A DNA stretch of 9,210 nt from an uncultured Collinsella sp. GTDB taxonomy: Bacteria; Actinomycetota; Coriobacteriia; Coriobacteriales; Coriobacteriaceae. Position numbers and translations under genes: made by a program. Position 1 is the first letter of the stretch. Each line of letters opens with the position of its first letter. The DNA is taken from NCBI GenBank assembly GCA_905207425.1, contig CAJLLB010000078.1, forward strand, positions 1-9,210, in the 5' to 3' direction. The notes beneath the pieces were generated by a model. The model was given only the letters and a program-made list of their open reading frames with translations. It had not been told where the DNA came from and did not search any database. Positions 1 to 5,513 of this stretch are shown here, piece after piece.

Positions 1-51
1 AAGGACGAATATCAAAAGGCGAGCGGGGGCTCGTCAAAAGCTAGCAAATAG
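1..51 (+). CDS. Possible C-terminal tail of an upstream gene (partial)
   Basis: Reading frame 1 from the window edge is open for 16 codons and ends at a TAG at 49-51. It gives a Lys/Ser/Gly-rich tail (KDEYQKASGGSSKASK). This looks like a flexible, hydrophilic protein C-terminus and is followed 21 nt later by a strong hairpin, which fits a gene end. No domain is visible and the product cannot be named. Frame 2 is also open across this stretch, so the assignment is tentative. Confidence 0.4.
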   Translation, partial: KDEYQKASGGSSKASK

Positions 52-72
52 CGACGTACCAAATGATGGGAG

Positions 73-102
73 GCGAGCCGGAGACATGTTGCTCCGGCTC
101 GC
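73..102 (+). terminator. GC-rich hairpin, probable terminator of the upstream gene
   Basis: There is a perfect 11-bp stem, GCGAGCCGGAG (73-83) with CTCCGGCTCGC (92-102), around an 8-nt loop. It is followed by TGTGTTTAT, which is only a weak U-tract. It lies between the probable gene end at 51 and the SD of the next gene (GGGAGGG, 114-120), so it most likely ends upstream transcription. It could instead act as a leader hairpin of the NodB-fold gene, since no clear promoter is seen between the hairpin and the start codon. Confidence 0.55.
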
Positions 103-123
103 TGTGTTTATGGGGGAGGGCAC

Positions 124-1530
124 ATGCGCCAAAACGGATCTAACTTAAACAGGCGCTCGGGTGCGCGTCCGACGGCGCGCCGCGACCTGGGGCAGCTGCC
201 CAGCGGTCGGCGCAAGCGTCACCGTAAGCCCGGCGCGATGTATCTCAACCATAGCCGCGGCTTTAGCGACCGCAGCGCTCGCATCGGCAACAGCCGCACG
301 CCCCGTCGTTCGTCTCGCCTGCCCTATGCGCTTATTGCCGTGGGTTGTGCGCTCGTGTTGTTTATCGCTGCCGTCGTGGGCTACGTCAACCGCAGCGTGG
401 ATGTCGTCCTCAATGGCCAGGAGACTGCGGTGCGCGTCGGCTCTACGCTGCAAAATCTCATCGACGACCAGGAGCTGGCCGATACCTACGATGCCGGGGA
501 CCTGCTGGCTGTTGACGACAGCGTGCTGACCCGCCATGGCGGCGAAAAGCTGTCGGTAAAGGTGGACGGCAAGCGCATAAAACAGGGCAAGTGGAAAAGC
601 CGCGAGCTTACGGGCGGCGAGAAGGTAACGGTCAAAGACGGCCGCGACACGTACGAGAAGCACGAGGTCCAGGCGACGGTTATCGAGCCCAGGCTCAAGG
701 TTGAGGGCACGGGTGCCATCGAGTACGTCAAGACGTGGGGTATCCAGGGTCGCTCTGAGGTGTGGGTCGGCGAGCAATCTGGCAAGACGCAGGACCGCGG
801 CGAGGTCGTGCCCGCCACCGATTGCGTGGTCGAGTGCGCGAGCGTGGCGCCCAAGGGCAACGAAAAGTACGTGGCGCTGACGTTTGATGAGGGCCCGAGC
901 GGAGCGACCAAGCAGATCTTGCAGGTGCTCAAGGAAAAGGGCGTCACCGCGACGTTCTTCCTGTCGGGCGATGCGGCCGAGGCCTCGCCCGCCACGGCCA
1001 AGGCGATTGTCGATGCCGGCTGCGAGGTCGGCTCCAACAGTTACCGTGACGAATCGCTCAAGGGCCAGGACCGCGATGCGGTGCGCGAGCAGGTTTCGAA
1101 GGGCACCGAGGCGATCAAGTCCGCGACCGGTGTGAAGACGATGCTTTTGCGTGCTCCCTATGCAGCCTTTGACGAACAAAACTGGATTGATGCGATGGAC
1201 CTGGTGTCTGCCGTAGTCTCGTGGAATATCGATTCGGGCGACTGGCTGCTCAACGGTGCCGACGAGCAGGTCTCGACGGTGCTCGATTCGGTGACGCCGG
1301 GCAACATTGTGCTGCTGACCGACAACGATGGATGTGCCGAGCAGACGCTCGAGGCGCTGCCGCAAATTATCGACGGACTTATTGCCGACGGCTACAAAAT
1401 CGTGACATTGAGCGATCTGGTCAAGACGGATACATCGCTGAGCAAAAAACTCACCTCGCTGACGAAGGTCACCATGCCCAAAAACGCCGTGTTCCCCCAG
1501 CTCCCCGAAGACGACGACACCACAGATTAG
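124..1530 (+). CDS. Membrane-anchored NodB-fold polysaccharide deacetylase-like protein, probably catalytically inactive
   Basis: 468 residues; the start at 124 is backed by a GGGAGGG SD about 4 nt upstream. Residues 1-66 are an Arg-rich, presumably cytoplasmic tail. Residues 67-88 form one membrane helix. Residues 91-230 look like extracytoplasmic beta modules (a DUF348/ubiquitin-like segment at about 91-150, then a G5-like segment). Residues 248-435 are a NodB homology domain, which in active carbohydrate esterase 4 enzymes removes acetyl groups from cell-wall or capsule sugars. The fold motifs are recognisable: TFDEGP (253-258), RAPY (343-346), SWNIDSGDW (366-374) and IVLLTD (395-400). The key residues are not: the metal-binding Asp of TFDDGP is Glu256, the HTxxH metal motif reads NSYRD (305-309), and the catalytic LLHD His is Thr399. 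I infer a non-catalytic, perhaps glycan-binding or scaffolding, wall protein. The family is certain; loss of activity is inferred. Confidence 0.9.
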   Translation: MRQNGSNLNRRSGARPTARRDLGQLPSGRRKRHRKPGAMYLNHSRGFSDRSARIGNSRTPRRSSRLPYALIAVGCALVLFIAAVVGYVNRSVDVVLNGQETAVRVGSTLQNLIDDQELADTYDAGDLLAVDDSVLTRHGGEKLSVKVDGKRIKQGKWKSRELTGGEKVTVKDGRDTYEKHEVQATVIEPRLKVEGTGAIEYVKTWGIQGRSEVWVGEQSGKTQDRGEVVPATDCVVECASVAPKGNEKYVALTFDEGPSGATKQILQVLKEKGVTATFFLSGDAAEASPATAKAIVDAGCEVGSNSYRDESLKGQDRDAVREQVSKGTEAIKSATGVKTMLLRAPYAAFDEQNWIDAMDLVSAVVSWNIDSGDWLLNGADEQVSTVLDSVTPGNIVLLTDNDGCAEQTLEALPQIIDGLIADGYKIVTLSDLVKTDTSLSKKLTSLTKVTMPKNAVFPQLPEDDDTTD

Positions 1531-1630
1531 TCATGTAAGAACGTCTCCAATGACTATGTCACGGATACGTCAGCGTTTGATATGCCTGCGATGTTTGGAG
1601 CATAAATTTGGCGCCACGGCGCGATGCTGA

Positions 1631-1639
1631 TGCTATAGT
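1631..1639 (+). promoter_or_regulatory. Extended -10 promoter for the cation-transport operon
   Basis: TGC-TATAGT is an extended -10 element (TGn followed by a near-consensus hexamer). No good -35 is present at 17-18 bp; TTGGCG at 1608-1613 is 20 bp away. Transcription would start near 1646, giving a leader of about 205 nt before the GTG at 1851. The short GCGCC/GGCGC dyad at 1611-1622 sits just upstream and could be an operator or chance. I see no gene, and no clear terminator for the preceding gene, in 1531-1630. Confidence 0.5.
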
Positions 1640-1645
1640 TACTGC

Positions 1646-1850
1646 GGATAACAAGGGTCAAGAGAAAGGCTGCAGGTGAAATCCAAACCTCGACCATACA
1701 GTCGATGACCCCATGCAGGTGCTTCTTGCGCATGTACGGGGTGTGAGCGCCGAGCGGCGTGCCGCCCGCGCATGCGTATACATATCTAATAGTCCACGGA
1801 TGGCGCGCCGGCATGGCCGCAGTCCGAAGGGATAATGATGGGGAGCACCA
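1646..1850 (+). promoter_or_regulatory. Long structured 5' leader of the MgtE-like/NRMT operon, candidate RNA switch
   Basis: This stretch has no convincing ORF but several pairings found by eye. GGGTCA (1655-1660) pairs with TGACCC (1706-1711), enclosing the small hairpins 1674-1690 and 1690-1705. CGCATG (1729-1734) pairs with CATGCG (1771-1776), and nested inside are CGGG/CCCG (1737-1740 with 1765-1768) and GCGCC/GGCGT (1747-1751 with 1756-1760). A competing hairpin, ACCCCATGC (1708-1716) with GCATG...GGGT (1730-1742), cannot coexist with either. Its loop carries GGTGCTTC (1718-1725), which is complementary over 8 bp (one G-U) to GGAGCACC (1842-1849), overlapping the SD. That arrangement suggests translational control. 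I do not recognise a known riboswitch class; magnesium would be the natural ligand to consider given the genes downstream. Confidence 0.4.
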
Positions 1851-3695
1851 GTGAATTATCTGAGTGAGATGCTCAAACTGCCGGTCTTGGACGTCGATGG
1901 CGAAAAGCTCGGCGTTGTGAATGATTTTGGCATTGCTACCGGCGAAGTTTTTCCGCACGTGACGTCGCTCGCGTTCCGCGGACCCGGCAAGACGCCATTT
2001 ATGATCAGCTGGCGCAAATGGGTCGACCGTATCGACGAGACGGGTGTGCACCTTAAGTCGCCGGCCACCGAAATCCGTTTTTCGTACCTGCAGCCGACCG
2101 AACTCTTGCTCGCCCGCGACGTGCTCAACAAGCAGATTGTCGACACGCAGGGCATGAAGGTCGTGCGCGTAAACGACATCAAGTTTTCCATGTCGGGCGA
2201 AAATCAGCTGCGTCTGCTGGGTGCCGAAGTTGGCGCCCGCGGTCTACTGCGCGCGATCAGCCCCGCACTCGAGCATGTCGTCGAGGGCTTTATGAAGCAC
2301 CTGGGCAAACCGCTCGGCGAGGATATCATCGCCTGGTCCTACATGGACCTGCTCGATCGTTCGACTAAAAACATCCAGCTTTCGGTGTCGCACAAGACGC
2401 TTGGAGAGCTGCACCCTGCCGACATTGCCGACATTATCGAACAGCTCGACCCGCGCCTGCGTGCGCAGGTGTTCGCGCAACTCGATACCGCCCAGGCCGC
2501 CGAGGCCATCTCGGAGTTCGATGACGACGAGCTTATGACCGAGATGCTCGAGGGCCTGTCCGACACGGACGCATCGTCGATGCTGGCCATGATGGACCCG
2601 GACGACGCCGCCGACCTGATCGACGAGCTCGATTACGAGAAGGCCGAGAAGCTTTTGCGCCTGATGGGCGTTCAGGAGGAGAAGGCGATTCGTAACCTGC
2701 TGGGCTATGAGGACAACACCGCCGGCCGTATCATGACCTCGGAGTTTGTCTCCCTGCCCGCCACAGCGACGGTCGGTGACGCCATCGAGGCGATTCGCAA
2801 GCTCGACGAGGACTTCGAGAGCGTCTACTACGTCTATACCGAGGACCCGAGCGGCATGCTCACCGGCGTGCTTTCGCTGCGCACGCTGATCGTGGCCGAC
2901 CGCGACGCCACGCTGGGCCAGCTGGCCTATCGCGACCTGGTTTATGTGTCGCCCGACGATGACCAGGAAGACGTAACGGACGAGATGACCAAGTACGACC
3001 TGGTTGCCATTCCCGTTTGCGACGAGAACCGTCACATCTTGGGTATCGTGACCTTTGACGACGCCATGGATGTTATCGCCGAGGAGCACCAGGAGGACCT
3101 GCAGATCGCAGGCGTTGGCTCGGGCGATAGCGCGTCCGACGATTCGACGAATGTGCTCAGCTGGTTTGTGCATCGCCAGTACTGGGTTGTCGTGTGGGGC
3201 ATTGCCTCGTGCATCATGGCAACGGTGCTTGGGACGGCGCTGGGCTCGGCGCATCTGGTGGTGTTCCCCATGTGCGCCATGCCGCTCGTGCTGCTGGCTG
3301 CCTCGCGTATGGTGTCGTTTGTCAAGAACTACTTCTTGGAATACGACGGCCATGACGATGAGCCCAAGCCGTATCTGGGATTTTTCTTCCAGAGCACGGG
3401 CATGGGCCTGATTCTGTCGCTCGTGACCTACCTATGCGCCCAGCTGGTGCGCACCGCCGCATTCCTCGACGCGCCCATGTTTGAAGAGCAGCTCTTTACC
3501 GGCTGCTTTAACATCGCGGCCATCGTCTGCCTGATCGGCAACATGAGCGCCGTGATTTACCTGATGGTGTTGTTCTGGCGTGACGAGCACGACCTCAATA
3601 CATCGGGCACCGCCATGAACGTCATTGCCGTCATGATCTCGTGTGTGGCGTACTGCATCGCCGCGGTTCTGCTCACCATGTCAGTCATGGGTTAG
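1851..3695 (+). CDS. MgtE-like protein: PRC-barrel, MgtE_N, CBS pair and five-helix membrane domain with a degenerate pore motif
   Basis: 614 residues from a GTG with GGGGAG 5 nt upstream. Residues about 1-75 and 85-170 resemble two PRC-barrel segments (LPVLDVDGEKLG; RDVLNKQIVDTQG). Residues about 180-290 are an MgtE_N domain (HPADIADIIEQLDP; NTAGRIMTSEF at its junction). Residues about 297-350 and 361-412 form a CBS pair, the Mg2+-sensing part of classical MgtE. Five hydrophobic segments follow (about 443-465, 468-490, 507-537, 549-577, 587-612), as in MgtE channels. The canonical GGNAGxQ pore motif is absent; the matching region reads AASRMVSFVKNYF (483-495), and I do not find the pore aspartate near the C-terminus. 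The NRMT gene starts 8 nt downstream. It may be a Mg2+ sensor or regulatory partner of that transporter rather than a channel itself; that role is inference. Confidence 0.85.
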   Translation: MNYLSEMLKLPVLDVDGEKLGVVNDFGIATGEVFPHVTSLAFRGPGKTPFMISWRKWVDRIDETGVHLKSPATEIRFSYLQPTELLLARDVLNKQIVDTQGMKVVRVNDIKFSMSGENQLRLLGAEVGARGLLRAISPALEHVVEGFMKHLGKPLGEDIIAWSYMDLLDRSTKNIQLSVSHKTLGELHPADIADIIEQLDPRLRAQVFAQLDTAQAAEAISEFDDDELMTEMLEGLSDTDASSMLAMMDPDDAADLIDELDYEKAEKLLRLMGVQEEKAIRNLLGYEDNTAGRIMTSEFVSLPATATVGDAIEAIRKLDEDFESVYYVYTEDPSGMLTGVLSLRTLIVADRDATLGQLAYRDLVYVSPDDDQEDVTDEMTKYDLVAIPVCDENRHILGIVTFDDAMDVIAEEHQEDLQIAGVGSGDSASDDSTNVLSWFVHRQYWVVVWGIASCIMATVLGTALGSAHLVVFPMCAMPLVLLAASRMVSFVKNYFLEYDGHDDEPKPYLGFFFQSTGMGLILSLVTYLCAQLVRTAAFLDAPMFEEQLFTGCFNIAAIVCLIGNMSAVIYLMVLFWRDEHDLNTSGTAMNVIAVMISCVAYCIAAVLLTMSVMG

Positions 3696-3703
3696 GTGGT
3701 CGC

Positions 3704-4966
3704 GTGCAAAACACGAAGCAAAAGGCGAGCACCAAGCAAAAGCTGACCATCGCGGCCATCTTTGGCGCCATGGGCCCTGGCCTTCTGGCGGCGCTTTCGG
3801 GCAATGACGCCGGCGGCATCGCCACGTATTCCAGCGCCGGTGCCAGCTATGGCTACAAGATGCTGTGGATGCTTCCCGTCATGACCGTGCTGCTCATCGT
3901 GACGCAGGAGACTGCGGCGCGTTGCGGCTGCGTCACAGGCAAGGGCTTGGCCTCGCTCATCCGCGAGCGCTTTGGCGTGCGCAGGAGCGTGTTGGCCATG
4001 GCGGCGCTGCTGATCGCCAATACAGCCGTGACCATTTCGGAGTTTGCGGGTATCGCGAGCGGCCTTGCCCTCTTTGGCGTGCCGGCGAGCATCTCGGTGC
4101 CGCTGGTGGCACTGCTGGTTTGGATGCTTACCATGTCGGGTAGTTTCCAGCGCATCGAGAAGATTCTGCTGCTGGTGAGTTGTGTGTTTGTGACCTACAT
4201 TGTTGCTGCATTTATGGCTGGTCCCAGCTGGGGCGAGGTGGCGGTCGACCTGGTTGTGCCCAACATTCAAAACGACCCCAGCTACGTGTCGCTTGTGGTC
4301 GCAACGATCGGTACCACCATCGCACCGTGGATGATCTTCTTGGCACAGAACAACGTGGTCGATAAGAATGCGGGCGAGGACGATATCGTGCTGCAGCGTA
4401 TTGACACCGTGAGCGGCTCGATTGCCGCCGATGTCATCGCCGGCTTTATTATCATCACGACCGGTACGGTGTTGTTCCCTGCAGGCATTCAGATTAGCGA
4501 CGCTGCCGATGCCGCCCGCGCATTGGAGCCTATCGCGGGCCAGTGGTCCACGGTGCTGTTTGCCTCGGGCCTGGTCGCGGCGAGCTTCTTGGCCGCCTGT
4601 GTGCTGCCAGGCGTTACGTCCAGCGCCATCTGCGAGGCATTTGGCTGGGAGCGCGGTGCCGATCGCAGCTGGGACGAGGCCCCGGTCTATCGCGGCATCA
4701 TTACGGCCATCATCGGCATCTCTGCCGTGCTGGTGCTTATGCCCGGTGTTGACCTGTTCCAGATTATGATGACCTCGCAGGTCATTAACGGCGTGCTGTT
4801 GCCCGTGGTTTTGGTGTTCCAGGTGGTTATTGCCGCCGATCGACACATTATGGGCGCCAACCGCAATGGCCGCGTGTGGAATGTGCTCACCTGGGCGACT
4901 ATCGGTGTGATTACGGTACTGACGGTCGTCATGTTTGTGCTGCAGGCGATGGGCTACAGCGCGTAG
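3704..4966 (+). CDS. Nramp-fold divalent cation transporter of the NRMT (magnesium) type
   Basis: 420 residues from the GTG at 3704, 8 nt after the preceding stop, with AGGTGG at 3694-3699 as SD. The frame is open upstream to an ATG at 3641, but that would overlap the MgtE-like gene by 55 nt and has no SD. About eleven hydrophobic helices fill the protein. In the first, classical Nramp transporters carry DPGN for transition metals; here it is DAGG (35-38) after GPGLLAALSGN. In helix 6 the classical MPH reads APW, within GTTIAPW (203-209), so the metal-binding Met and the His are both gone. These changes match NRAMP-related magnesium transporters, a clade with a structurally studied member in Eggerthella lenta, also a coriobacterium. 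Predicted role: Mg2+ (and possibly Mn2+) uptake across the cytoplasmic membrane. Substrate is inferred from motifs. Confidence 0.9.
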   Translation: MQNTKQKASTKQKLTIAAIFGAMGPGLLAALSGNDAGGIATYSSAGASYGYKMLWMLPVMTVLLIVTQETAARCGCVTGKGLASLIRERFGVRRSVLAMAALLIANTAVTISEFAGIASGLALFGVPASISVPLVALLVWMLTMSGSFQRIEKILLLVSCVFVTYIVAAFMAGPSWGEVAVDLVVPNIQNDPSYVSLVVATIGTTIAPWMIFLAQNNVVDKNAGEDDIVLQRIDTVSGSIAADVIAGFIIITTGTVLFPAGIQISDAADAARALEPIAGQWSTVLFASGLVAASFLAACVLPGVTSSAICEAFGWERGADRSWDEAPVYRGIITAIIGISAVLVLMPGVDLFQIMMTSQVINGVLLPVVLVFQVVIAADRHIMGANRNGRVWNVLTWATIGVITVLTVVMFVLQAMGYSA

Positions 4967-4986
4967 CGCCTCTTTTGGGTTTCGAG

Positions 4987-5019
4987 CGGGCCGTGGCCAT
5001 GGGCTGCGGCCTGTTTTTT
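4987..5019 (+). terminator. Rho-independent terminator of the MgtE-like/NRMT operon
   Basis: CGGGCCGTGGCC (4987-4998) pairs with GGCTGCGGCCTG (5002-5013) over 12 bp with three G-U pairs and an ATG loop, followed directly by six T residues (5014-5019). It starts 20 nt after the NRMT stop codon. It is the best intrinsic terminator in the window and marks the operon end. Confidence 0.85.
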
Positions 5020-5048
5020 GCCTGTTGTAGGGGGTCGGTTATATATGT

Positions 5049-5279
5049 GTGGGCAAAAAATGCCAAATATGAGTACTGTTGTTAATCCAGTGGCAATTAA
5101 GACAAAGAAGATAATGAACATAACTAAAGTATCTGCTCATTAATATCGATACAGCCAGGTTTTAAACCGATCATTCTGTTCGGACCAAAGGGGTATGGCG
5201 ACCGAAAGAACGCCATTTTGGGCAATTTTGCCTGTTACTAAAATGGTATCAGTACTCATATTTGGCATTTTTTGCCCAC
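5049..5279. repeat. 231-bp AT-rich element with perfect 30-bp terminal inverted repeats
   Basis: The arm at 5049-5078 (GTGGGCAAAAAATGCC at its outer end, GAGTACTG at its inner end) is the exact reverse complement of 5250-5279. The 171 bp between the arms contain a further hairpin, ATGGCG (5195-5200) with CGCCAT (5211-5216), and GGCAATTTTGCC at 5221-5232. GC content by hand count over 5041-5280 is about 38%, far below the surrounding genes. There is no transposase and no convincing ORF. I see no clear target-site duplication, although a boundary a few bases off would hide one. It resembles a miniature inverted-repeat element (MITE-like), or a locus able to make a long hairpin RNA. It lies in the convergent gap between two transcription units, where insertion is least harmful. 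Confidence 0.75.
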
Positions 5280-5308
5280 GGCCCCTTTGGGGCCGGCTCG
5301 AAAAGAGC
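5279..5308. other. Two short hairpins beside the inverted-repeat element
   Basis: CGGCCCC (5279-5285) pairs with GGGGCCG (5289-5295) over 7 bp with a TTT loop; it is directly followed by GCTC (5296-5299) pairing with GAGC (5305-5308). They abut the right arm of the inverted repeat. No U-tract follows in either direction. I see nothing assignable in the rest of 5309-5410, apart from short spurious frames. Confidence 0.4.
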
Positions 5309-5414
5309 AACCTTGGGGTGTTTGCTGCGGGTGCGGGGCTTGCAGACGACACTCGGGGTGGCGAGGAACTCAGAATTCGGCCTCGGAAGGGCATTCATCG
5401 ACCGCGTCAGGAGT

Positions 5415-5456
5415 GTCCCTAAGTGCCGGCACATATGGAACGTCCCTAACTGCCGG
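5415..5456. repeat. 15-nt direct repeat, two copies with a 27-bp period
   Basis: GTCCCTAAGTGCCGG (5415-5429) recurs as GTCCCTAACTGCCGG (5442-5456), 14 of 15 bases identical, with a 12-nt spacer. The first copy runs into the palindrome TGCCGGCA (5424-5431). The second copy overlaps the start of the 12-bp terminator stem. With only two copies it is not a CRISPR array; it may be a dispersed intergenic repeat of this genome. Confidence 0.6.
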
Positions 5457-5490
5457 AGGGGGCGTCGGTTGTGGCCGCCGCCCCCTCCGG
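5453..5490 (-). terminator. Strong hairpin downstream of the acyltransferase gene, probable terminator
   Basis: CCGGAGGGGGCG (5453-5464) pairs perfectly with CGCCCCCTCCGG (5479-5490): a 12-bp, very GC-rich stem with a 14-nt loop that can add a CGG/CCG pairing. It begins 23 nt past the stop of the minus-strand gene, the expected place for its terminator. No good T-run follows on either strand, so termination may be factor-assisted or bidirectional. Confidence 0.6.
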
Positions 5491-5513
5491 GTGCAAGCGG
5501 ATTTGACAGTGTG

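Noticed and set aside
145..1365. 406-codon open frame on the minus strand opposite the NodB-fold gene
   Set aside because: Its Arg/His/Ala-rich composition, lack of a domain and lack of an SD are typical of an antisense shadow in GC-rich DNA; the plus-strand frame has clear family motifs.
1646..1850. Known M-box (ykoK) magnesium riboswitch
   Set aside because: Fragments such as GGGTCAA and CCATACAGT recall the M-box, but the conserved GGTGAGGCTCCT core and the GTGCTAAAGCTC segment are not found, so I left the leader unassigned.
1554..2051. 165-codon minus-strand frame across the leader and the start of the MgtE-like gene
   Set aside because: It has no SD or domain and overlaps the supported promoter, leader and gene on the other strand.
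3641..3703. Earlier ATG start for the NRMT gene at 3641
   Set aside because: It overlaps the MgtE-like gene by 55 nt, has no SD, and adds a non-conserved segment; the GTG at 3704 has AGGTGG at good spacing.
2244..4846. Long minus-strand open frames (2244-3353 and 3692-4846) opposite the cation genes
   Set aside because: Both are His/Gln/Arg-rich with no recognisable domains and mirror the codon bias of the real plus-strand genes.
5249..5434. Minus-strand small ORF running through the right inverted-repeat arm (ends in AKNAKYEY)
   Set aside because: No SD and no domain, and it crosses a repeat arm and hairpins; it is better explained as an open frame in repeat DNA, though a repeated small ORF cannot be excluded.
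5415..5456. CRISPR array
   Set aside because: Only two short imperfect copies, a 12-nt spacer and no cas genes.
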